From: Methanobacteriota archaeon
Lineage (GTDB): Archaea > Halobacteriota > Methanomicrobia > Methanomicrobiales > Methanomicrobiaceae
NCBI GenBank assembly: GCA_016841485.1
Contig: JAENZA010000011.1
Coordinates: 1 to 35,312 of the forward strand
Direction: 5' to 3'
DNA length: 35,312 nt
Below, piece by piece: positions 25,088-32,400 of this stretch. Under the pieces are notes generated by a model, which was given only the letters and a program-made list of their open reading frames with translations, was not told where the DNA came from and made no database searches. The position numbers and the translations under genes were made by a program. Position 1 is the stretch's first letter, and every line of letters begins with the position of its first letter.

Positions 25088-25999
25088 TTATTTGCAGCCG
25101 TCACATCCGCTGCGATAGACTTCCTTCTGGACGTCCTTTCCCAGAAGTCCGATGGCATCCGCCCGGCACCGGGCGCAGTGTCGCATCTGACGGATGTAAG
25201 GGGCACAGGTATCGTGCAGTTCACGCTTGCGAGCCATCGTCGGGGGGACGATATCCGCGAACTTATACTGGGGAATGACGGGAATGAGGTTGTAGGTATA
25301 GACGCCCATTTCTCCCATCTTCTTGGCAATATCAATAATATGATCTTCATTGATGCCGGGAACGATGACCGTGTTGATTTTAACAAGCATCTTGCGCTCG
25401 ACCGCCATCTCAATGCCCTTGAGCTGCTGTTCGAGAAGTTTTTCTGCGGCCTCACGCCCACGCAGTTTCTCCCCTTCCCACGTGACGTATTCATAAATCT
25501 TCTCCGTGATGGCGGGGTCGATCCCGTTCAGGGTGACGGTCAGGTTCCCGACATCATATTTTTCGAGAAGGTCAATCTTTTCCGGCAGCACCAGCCCGTT
25601 GGTGGAGAGGCACTTGATAGGCACCGGAAACTCCTCTTTAAGGAGGCGCAGCGTCTCGAAGGTCTCCTCATTTGCAAGGGGTTCGCCAGGGCCCGCAATC
25701 CCTATAACCTTGATATAGGAATATTTTGCGAGGACCTTTCTCACCAGTTCTATTGCCCGCTGAGGGGAGAGGACTTCACTGCATACACCGGGTCTGCTCT
25801 CGTTGACACAGTCAAAATCACGGACACAGTAATTGCACTGGATATTGCATTTAGGAGCAACCGGCAGGTGCATCCTACCGAAGGTGTGGCATGCCTTTTC
25901 ACTGTAGCAGGGATGCTCCTGAACTTTTCGGAGCACATCAGGATCATAGGGAATGTCCTTCCCGTTGACCTTTGCCGTTGGATATTCGCCGGATGTCAT
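25088..25999 (-). CDS. nifB: NifB-like radical SAM protein
   Basis: Radical SAM enzyme. NifB builds the 8Fe core (NifB-co) of the nitrogenase cofactor, inserting carbide from SAM. The 303 residues match NifB very well: HPCYSEKACHTFGRMHLPVA (29-48) and the radical SAM cluster site C51-x3-C55-x2-C58 in CNIQCNYC. DCVNESRPGV with Cys64 follows, then GIAGPGEPLAN (100-110) and C275-x2-C278 in CARCRADAIGLLG. Two more cysteines lie at the very end (GCDGCK). There is no NifX-like tail, as in other archaeal NifB. No nifHDK, nifE/N or molybdate genes are in the window, so nitrogen fixation cannot be inferred. Stand-alone NifB homologues are known in methanogens that do not fix nitrogen, so a different metallocofactor is possible. 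Confidence 0.85.
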   Translation of the reverse strand: MTSGEYPTAKVNGKDIPYDPDVLRKVQEHPCYSEKACHTFGRMHLPVAPKCNIQCNYCVRDFDCVNESRPGVCSEVLSPQRAIELVRKVLAKYSYIKVIGIAGPGEPLANEETFETLRLLKEEFPVPIKCLSTNGLVLPEKIDLLEKYDVGNLTVTLNGIDPAITEKIYEYVTWEGEKLRGREAAEKLLEQQLKGIEMAVERKMLVKINTVIVPGINEDHIIDIAKKMGEMGVYTYNLIPVIPQYKFADIVPPTMARKRELHDTCAPYIRQMRHCARCRADAIGLLGKDVQKEVYRSGCDGCK

Positions 26000-26074
26000 A
26001 GTTCAACAGGTAAATTTGTGGAATATGGGAGATAAAGGTATTGAACCCGTCAAAGGGTGGTGTGGGGTGATGGA

Positions 26075-26084
26075 CCTATATAGG
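26075..26084 (+). promoter_or_regulatory. TATA box before lipoprotein gene 26104
   Basis: CCTATATAGG, itself palindromic, is centred 25 bases before the ATG at 26104, matching leaderless transcription. The 104-base spacer to nifB also contains GGAATATGG (26020-26028), a weak candidate box for nifB on the other strand. Confidence 0.55.
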
Positions 26085-26103
26085 AGAACGTAAATCTCCT
26101 GTC

Positions 26104-26643
26104 ATGGAAAATACACGGATATTCCTCCTAATACTGGGGGTCGCGGCCGTCGCCCTGGTCTCTACCTGCGGGTGTCTTGACGGAAACGATACCCCCGCGA
26201 CACCGCTCCCGTCACCAGTGCAGCCGACGGCAACCGAAGGGACCTGGCTGGTCACCGAACCGGCGATCATCCGGGAAGACCCAGTATTCGATCCGGTGCA
26301 CGTGGAAGTAAGTGCAAAAGGAATCCCCAACGTCCTCGGTGTACAAGTCACCACGCTCATCGATGCATCAGGCGGGTACTCCGAGAACATGGGCAGCGAA
26401 GGGGTGAACATGTTCCTGACCGCGTTTGCCTACAACTACGAATCCGTCCCGTATGATTTCAACCCTCAGTCCTACCAGGACGTCATCGATGCCGGGATAC
26501 CCTACACCTCACGGACGAATCTCATCTTCCCCGGGAATGTGAAAACCTACCCGGTCGAGGTGGTACAGATAAAGGGGAGAACCTCTGAGATTAACCCTGC
26601 ATTACCCTGGAACTACGGCGTCGTTCTCAACAGCAGAAGCTGA
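26104..26643 (+). CDS. secreted lipoprotein (hypothetical)
   Basis: Unrecognised 179-residue exported protein. A lipoprotein-type signal (MENTRIFLLILGVAAVALVS then TCGC; Cys22 or Cys24 lipidated) is followed by a Thr/Pro linker (TPATPLPSPVQPTATEG). The rest is a mature domain of about 130 residues with a beta-rich look (VHVEVSAKGIPNVLGVQVTT, KTYPVEVVQIKG) and no cysteine. No catalytic motif is visible. The gene is monocistronic: a good TATA box precedes the ATG and the next gene converges 29 bases after its stop. The linker resembles that of the lipoprotein at 28402-29130, but the domains differ. Confidence 0.75.
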   Translation: MENTRIFLLILGVAAVALVSTCGCLDGNDTPATPLPSPVQPTATEGTWLVTEPAIIREDPVFDPVHVEVSAKGIPNVLGVQVTTLIDASGGYSENMGSEGVNMFLTAFAYNYESVPYDFNPQSYQDVIDAGIPYTSRTNLIFPGNVKTYPVEVVQIKGRTSEINPALPWNYGVVLNSRS

Positions 26644-26672
26644 ACAGACCCATCGAAAGGTCAAGGGGAGAT

Positions 26673-27767
26673 TTATTCCCCTGTTTTCTCCCGGGTAATC
26701 AGGACATCCATGTTCGGGACGATCATCCAGACGGGAAAGAGCCCAGCAAAGTCCTGGTAATCAATTTTGAACATATTTATCCGGATGAAGGCCTTTTCCA
26801 GGTTCTCGAGATCCCGCTCTGAAGCAGGCTCCGGTTCCGGGGGGAGATTTCGTACATTTGCAACGATCTTCTCTTCGAGAAATTCCTTCCAGTACTCCGA
26901 CATCCTGAGAAGAAGCGTCTTGGAGTACCGCCCCTGGAAATACCGGAGAATCACCAGCTGGGAGATGAATATCAGAAACAGGGGCACAAGGCTCGTTGCA
27001 AAAACGAAGTTTTCCAGCTCCATGAAATTAACGAGGGTACGGCCGGGAAACAGGAGGGCCCCGAGGAATATGACTCCCGTGAATGCCGCACCGAATGCCA
27101 CGATCAGGATCAGTTTGAATGCCGCCTGCCAGTTTGTGTGAATCTTCTCGGAGAGATCCGTCCTGACTCCGATCATCGAGTTGAAAAATCCGGGAGAATA
27201 GGGGCGGACATACAGGATGCCGCCGTAAAATGCGATGATTGCAAGGGACTGAACAATGATTATAATCCCCGAACGCTGCTCGAAGCCGCCGGTCAGGAAA
27301 GCACCCGTTGCGGCAAGGATCATGTTTGCCACAAAGAGAATGATAAATCCCGGAGCAATCGGCTGACAGTTCATGAAGAAAAGGTCCCAGACGGCCTGTG
27401 CGTATGATGCCCGCTCGCGTTTGATGGTGCCCGCACTCAGCGCCGCCTCGTGGAGGAGCTTATGAAAATCCGCCTTTTTCTTCGTATCGGGGAAGACCAG
27501 ACTCCCTTTCTCGGTCGGAAGCATCAGGATGAAGGGGTTAACCATGAGAAGGATGAACGAGGACACCACCCAGTAGATGGCATAGCCTGGCTGGACCGCC
27601 ACATACACCAGATTGAGGATGATCACCCCGAAAAAGATCAGTCGTGTTATGTGTTCCCGTCCCGAGGGGCGCTGCATATTGGCAGTGGTGGTTGCGATCT
27701 CATCAATCTGGCTCGTTGCATCCGACTGCAGTTTGTGCCGTCTCTGGCCATAAGTTGTAAGATCCAT
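26673..27767 (-). CDS. polytopic membrane protein, six helices (unknown function)
   Basis: I do not recognise the family. The 364 residues start with about 40 hydrophilic residues, then six predicted membrane helices: LIFFGVIILNLVYVAVQ, IYWVVSSFILLMVNPFILML, FIILFVANMILAATGAFL, IIIIVQSLAIIAFYGGILYV, LILIVAFGAAFTGVIFLGALLF and FATSLVPLFLIFISQLVIL. A cytoplasmic charged loop lies between helices two and three, and a long Glu/Pro-rich tail follows (PPEPEPASERDLENLEKAF). No transporter signature is evident. The frame is open to 27899, but the upstream part has no homologous look and contains many Cys/His/Pro codons. The ATG at 27767 is the natural start, without a ribosome binding site. It reads away from the HNH gene. 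Confidence 0.7.
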   Translation of the reverse strand: MDLTTYGQRRHKLQSDATSQIDEIATTTANMQRPSGREHITRLIFFGVIILNLVYVAVQPGYAIYWVVSSFILLMVNPFILMLPTEKGSLVFPDTKKKADFHKLLHEAALSAGTIKRERASYAQAVWDLFFMNCQPIAPGFIILFVANMILAATGAFLTGGFEQRSGIIIIVQSLAIIAFYGGILYVRPYSPGFFNSMIGVRTDLSEKIHTNWQAAFKLILIVAFGAAFTGVIFLGALLFPGRTLVNFMELENFVFATSLVPLFLIFISQLVILRYFQGRYSKTLLLRMSEYWKEFLEEKIVANVRNLPPEPEPASERDLENLEKAFIRINMFKIDYQDFAGLFPVWMIVPNMDVLITREKTGE

Positions 27768-27916
27768 AGTATTCCGGCGATAGAGGGTATGCTGTAGAAC
27801 ATATTCGCCCGGAGGATTATACCTTTTGCAGTTTCTGTGATGAGCAGGCAGGGGGTAGTTTCCCGTGTAAAGCCCGCCGACCATTTTCACCCTGCACATA
27901 CCTCAATAATTCAAGG

Positions 27917-28378
27917 GTGGGCGTCACAGACACCGAAGTACTCTATATGCGTCGCCGTGCAGCACCCGAAGACCTCCAGCTGGCACTTCCCTCTTTTGCA
28001 GAGAATGGTGCACCCCTTTGCAACGGAGAGCCCGGCCTGAACGGCTACCGGAGGCTCTGTTACCATTGCCCCCATTCCAGGCGTTCGGATGTCGGCCTCG
28101 TCTGCACACTCTATGACTGCAGGATTACGGTGCGGGAGAAGTATGCCCTTAAGGCATGGAAGGCGCTCCGCGAGGAGATACTCGCACGCGACGGCAACCG
28201 CTGCACTATCTGCGGAGTCGCAACCGACCTGCACATCCACCATCTCGACTGCAACCGGACGAACGACGCTCCGGAAAATCTTACCACCCTCTGCGACCGG
28301 TGCCACTCACGTATTCATCGGCAGGGATTTTACTCTTCTGCTCGCACAAACGACGGAAAATCCGCTCTTCTCAAATAA
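27917..28378 (+). CDS. HNH-endonuclease-like protein with extra cysteine cluster
   Basis: A 153-residue protein whose C-terminal half is an HNH fold: C96-x2-C99, the metal/nuclease core HIHHLDCNRTND (106-117, His108/His109), Asn121, and C126-x2-C129-H-x3-H134. The N-terminal half has its own zinc-type pattern, C48-x2-C51 and C63-x4-C68, plus Cys35. The helix between them (REKYALKAWKALREEILARDG) is typical of the approach to an HNH domain. It may be a nuclease for DNA restriction or repair; no restriction, toxin or phage gene lies nearby. The GTG at 27917 opens the frame; ATG at 27947 (MRRRAAPED) is an equally possible start. A CTCAATAATT box (27902-27911) suits the latter. Confidence 0.8.
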   Translation: MGVTDTEVLYMRRRAAPEDLQLALPSFAENGAPLCNGEPGLNGYRRLCYHCPHSRRSDVGLVCTLYDCRITVREKYALKAWKALREEILARDGNRCTICGVATDLHIHHLDCNRTNDAPENLTTLCDRCHSRIHRQGFYSSARTNDGKSALLK

Positions 28379-28401
28379 CAATCCCTGTTCAATACCCACC
28401 A

Positions 28402-29130
28402 TCACACAAGAAGGACGTGATACACAGGTCGTTCCTCCACGGTGTATCCGCCGCCGGTGGCCAACAGATGCACATTGACATCAATTTCGGAGATGCCCGC
28501 TGACCGTGCCGTATCATAGACGTCCGTTACCCATGCATACTCCTCGGGGGGATTTTCGGTGTCGAGGACAAGAATCTGGGTGATGGGCTGGTAGGGCGGG
28601 ATGTGGGTCCCCATATCGTAGGTCTCTGACCAGAGAGGGAATATGCCGAAGACCGGGTCGGGGACGGCAAGATCAAGGGTCACCCTGACCTCGTCATCAA
28701 ATCCTCCCTCGGGGACGATAGTAAAGACCATCACGAGCGTCTCTCCCTCCGCAGCGGTGTAGCCGTCAGGCGGGGTGTATTGGATCGAAAAGGAACCTGC
28801 ATCCGCGTCGCCTTCGGACCCGGCATCCGTCGTGACGGTTGCCACGGCCGTCGTCGCTGTAACCAAAACGGCAGGTGTTGTGTCCCCGGACTCCTCTGCC
28901 GTCGGCGTTGCCTGTGCTTCCGAATCGTTCAGGCCTGCCACAGTCCCGACACGCGTGGGGGTCTCGCTTCCAACAGGAGAATCGTCTGACCCGCTGATAT
29001 TATCGGGGGAGGGGGTCGCCACTTCGTCACCCGTACTCCACAGGCGCTCCCATATACCGTCGGTGCACCCTGCCGAAATGAGCACCAGCATGAGCATGCC
29101 GGCCAGCATCAACACCTCCCCATTCTTCAT
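28402..29130 (-). CDS. secreted lipoprotein with Ser/Thr-rich linker (hypothetical)
   Basis: Unrecognised 242-residue exported protein. A lipoprotein signal (MKNGEVLMLAGMLMLVLISAGC, lipid Cys22) is followed by a long low-complexity linker rich in Thr, Ser, Asp and Ala (about 35-115, e.g. TATTAVATVTTDAG). The folded C-terminal domain of about 125 residues includes FSIQYTPPDGYTAAEGETLV and VNVHLLATGGGYTVEERPV. The frame is open to 29247; the ATG at 29130 is chosen because GGGAGG lies 6 bases before it and the signal starts there. It converges on the HNH gene (23-base spacer). No enzymatic motif was found. Confidence 0.75.
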   Translation of the reverse strand: MKNGEVLMLAGMLMLVLISAGCTDGIWERLWSTGDEVATPSPDNISGSDDSPVGSETPTRVGTVAGLNDSEAQATPTAEESGDTTPAVLVTATTAVATVTTDAGSEGDADAGSFSIQYTPPDGYTAAEGETLVMVFTIVPEGGFDDEVRVTLDLAVPDPVFGIFPLWSETYDMGTHIPPYQPITQILVLDTENPPEEYAWVTDVYDTARSAGISEIDVNVHLLATGGGYTVEERPVYHVLLV

Positions 29131-29468
29131 ACCGATCCTCCCTGCGATTGTGGGATTTCCTGGTGATGAATCATTGCTCTCCAATTTATAATTTCCCGAC
29201 CGGAAGACTAAAAACACCACCTCGTAGGAATAAGCCCCGTAAAACACACTACATCCAGCGCCCCCCCAATGCTAACGTATCACGATACGCCGCCACCGGA
29301 ACCTCATTCGACGATGATCGAAACGGAAATCAATGCAAACTCGCGGGAAAACGCTTCGTCACATACAAAATGTTATTAATTTTTACACATACTTTCCATT
29401 GTTACCGATACCAATAAATGCCGGTTTGGGGGGAGTGCACGTGCTCTTTTCAAGGCGAGGTGATTTCT
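29131..29468. promoter_or_regulatory. 338-base divergent spacer with dyad, TATA and ribosome binding site for the giant gene
   Basis: No gene is seen here. CGTATC-AC-GATACG (29276-29289) is a perfect dyad and TTCGA-6-TCGAA (29307-29322) a second, weaker one. ATTAATTTTTA (29375-29385) is the best TATA candidate and would give a leader of about 60 bases. GAGGTGAT (29457-29464) matches the archaeal 16S tail well and lies 4 bases before the GTG at 29469. Confidence 0.5.
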
Positions 29469-32400
29469 GTGATTAAGTATGGAAAAGGAAAGAAAATCAG
29501 GTGGCTGGTTCTCATGCTGGCCCCCCTTCTCATCTGTGCAGGAATTCCGGGGGTTTCTGCAGGTATAATCAATGTACCAGGCGACTATTTGAAGATTCAG
29601 TATGCTATCGATAATGCCTCGGCCGGTGATGTGATCAATATCTCTGCCGGAACGTATGAAGAATATATTACGGTCGGAAAAACGCTGACCCTTCAAGGCA
29701 TTGGAAATCCGGTTATCCAGGGGGACCGCGATACCAATGAGGACGTGGTGGCCTTAAATGCTGATAACATCCTGTTTGACGGGTTTGAGGTCAGAGATTC
29801 TGACTCGTCCCATGGTGCCATTGGTATCAGCGGTACCGGCGTGGTCGTCCGGAACTGCACGGTGACGGAAAATGAAGGGATGGGAATCTATGTACATGGT
29901 GCTTCAAACACCATTATCCAGGACTGTGTCCTGACCGACAATGGTTTTGGCGGGGGCGATAATGAGGGGATACACCTCGATACCGCCACCAATGTCACCG
30001 TGGAACGAACGACCATCGCGGGGAGTGCTTCAAATAACATCTATATGTACTCGAGCACATTCTGCACCATCCGGGAGAATGTGATCTCTGCCGGAGCAGA
30101 CTGGTATGAATCTGTAAAGATTGTTTCGGGATCATCCCAGAATACCATCGCAGACAACGAGATTCGTGACGCTCAATATGCAACAGGCATCTATGTATAC
30201 ACGTCTCCAGGCAATACCATCACCGGTAACACCATCTCCAACTGCAGTGTGGAATACGGATATGGCGCAATTATGATCCAATCTTCCGACAACACTGATT
30301 GTTCTGGGAATATCATCGTGAATTGTGGTCAAGAAGATGGTTCAACAAACGCTGGTATCTATATCACCGACTCCGACAATGCCATCATTTCCTTCAATAC
30401 CATCACCGGCAGCGGACAGAATGGTCTATTAATCGAAGACTCAAAGAACGCCACCCTGACCGGTAACACTCTCGCAAACAACCACTTCAACTTCGGTCTG
30501 ACCGGCACCTATAACTATCACTATCATTACGACACCCATACCATCAACGCCTCCAACACCGTCGACGGCCGGCCTCTCGTCTATCGCGTCGGGGAAACCG
30601 GGACGACCATTGGGGTGGCGTCGAATGCAGGGACGGTGTACTGTGTCAACTGCAATGAGGTCACCATCGAAGATCTTGTCTTATCACATACCTACAACGG
30701 TGTTGTGCTCTGGGGCACCACACATGCAACGGTTTCCAATGTGAGTGTTGCCACCTGTGAGCACGGGATTGATCTCCTCTCCTCGGACAACGCAACAATT
30801 TCGGACGTGAGTGTCACCGACTGCTATCGTGGTTTTCACATTCGATATGCGACCGACAATACGATAACCCAGTCCACTGTTTCGGATCCATCATACTATG
30901 GGGTGGACCAGCGCGACCAATCGTCGGGGAACACGATCTACCTCAACTCTTTCTCCGGAAGTTCGTATGATGTTTATTCCCTATCTTCCGACACGCTCTG
31001 GAACAGTCCGACCACGTTAGTCTATTACTACAACGGCACAGAACAGGCCCCCCAGTACCTCGGCAACCACTGGGCAGATTATGCAGGCACCGATGGCTAT
31101 GGGGATGGTATAGGGGATACGGCATTTGCTATTTCGAACGATAACGACGACGCCAACCCCCTGATAGCACCGCACACCGCCTACACCTTCGCCGCGAACC
31201 AGCCCCCCTCCGCCTCCTTCACGTGGTCGCCACTACTCCCGAACAGCACGGAGAATACCCAGTTTACCGACACCTCCATCGACACCGACGGGACGATCGC
31301 CGCGTGGGACTGGGGCTTCGGGGACACAGGGACCTCCACTGCCGAAGACCCGGTCCATGTCTATGCAGCACCGGGCTGGTATATCGTCACCCTCAACGTG
31401 ACGGATGATCTCGGGGAAACGGGTTCCGCATCCAACTCCCTCTATGTCCATGAACCAGGCCCCATGACCATCTGGGTGCCGGAAAATGCGACGACCATCC
31501 AGGGAGGAGTGGACATGGCCCGCGACGGTGACACCGTCATGGTCCGAAGCGGCACCTACGATGAGAACATCACTGTTACCAAACAGATCACCATGACCGG
31601 CATCGATTGGCCGGTGATCAACGGATCGGGGAAGGATAACGATACCGTGCGGCTCCAGACCGACAACATTGTGTTCGAGGGATTCGAGGTGAGAAGCGCC
31701 GAGGACGCGGGCATTTACATCCGTCTGAACAACAATACGACAGTCCGGAACAACCGTGTTTTTGAATCTAATGAACATGGTATATACGTACGGGGCTCAG
31801 ACGGTGCCATCATCCATAACAACACCTGCGACTTCAACGACGACTATGGGATCTATCTTCTGGACTCATCAGACTGTGTGGTCTACTATAATGAACTCAA
31901 CAATTACGACGAAGGTTCCGGTGTTTTCCACAACGCCGCGGAATCTGGAGACATCCCGTCAACAAACCGGTGGTACATCAACGAATCTCTCGCTATAGGT
32001 TGGGGCAACCGCTACAGCGACTATGCAGGCAATGACACGAACAGTGATGGGATCGGGGATGACCCCTATGAAATAACTATTTTCGGGGAACCATCGGGAG
32101 TGAATCTCGATAAATACCCGCTCATGCCAACCACCCCTCCCCCAATATTCCCACCGACAATCACAGGAATCGATGTGTCCGGCATCACGGCGGACAGCGC
32201 CACCGTGAGCTGGACGATCGGCAACGATGTAAATAGCAGCAGCCGCGTCCTCTACGGTACGGATGCGGGGCTTGCGGGGGCCGTGTGGTCGGCGTGGGAC
32301 GAGGACACCACCGCACCCTCGATCTCCCTTGCCGGACTCGCTTGGAACACCACCTATCACATACAGTGTTATTCGGAACGAGAAGGTTATCCCGATTACA

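Noticed and set aside
27768-27899. N-terminal extension of the six-helix membrane protein to 27899
   Set aside because: The added 44 residues are rich in Cys, His, Arg and Pro without pattern, and the ATG at 27767 begins a cleaner protein.
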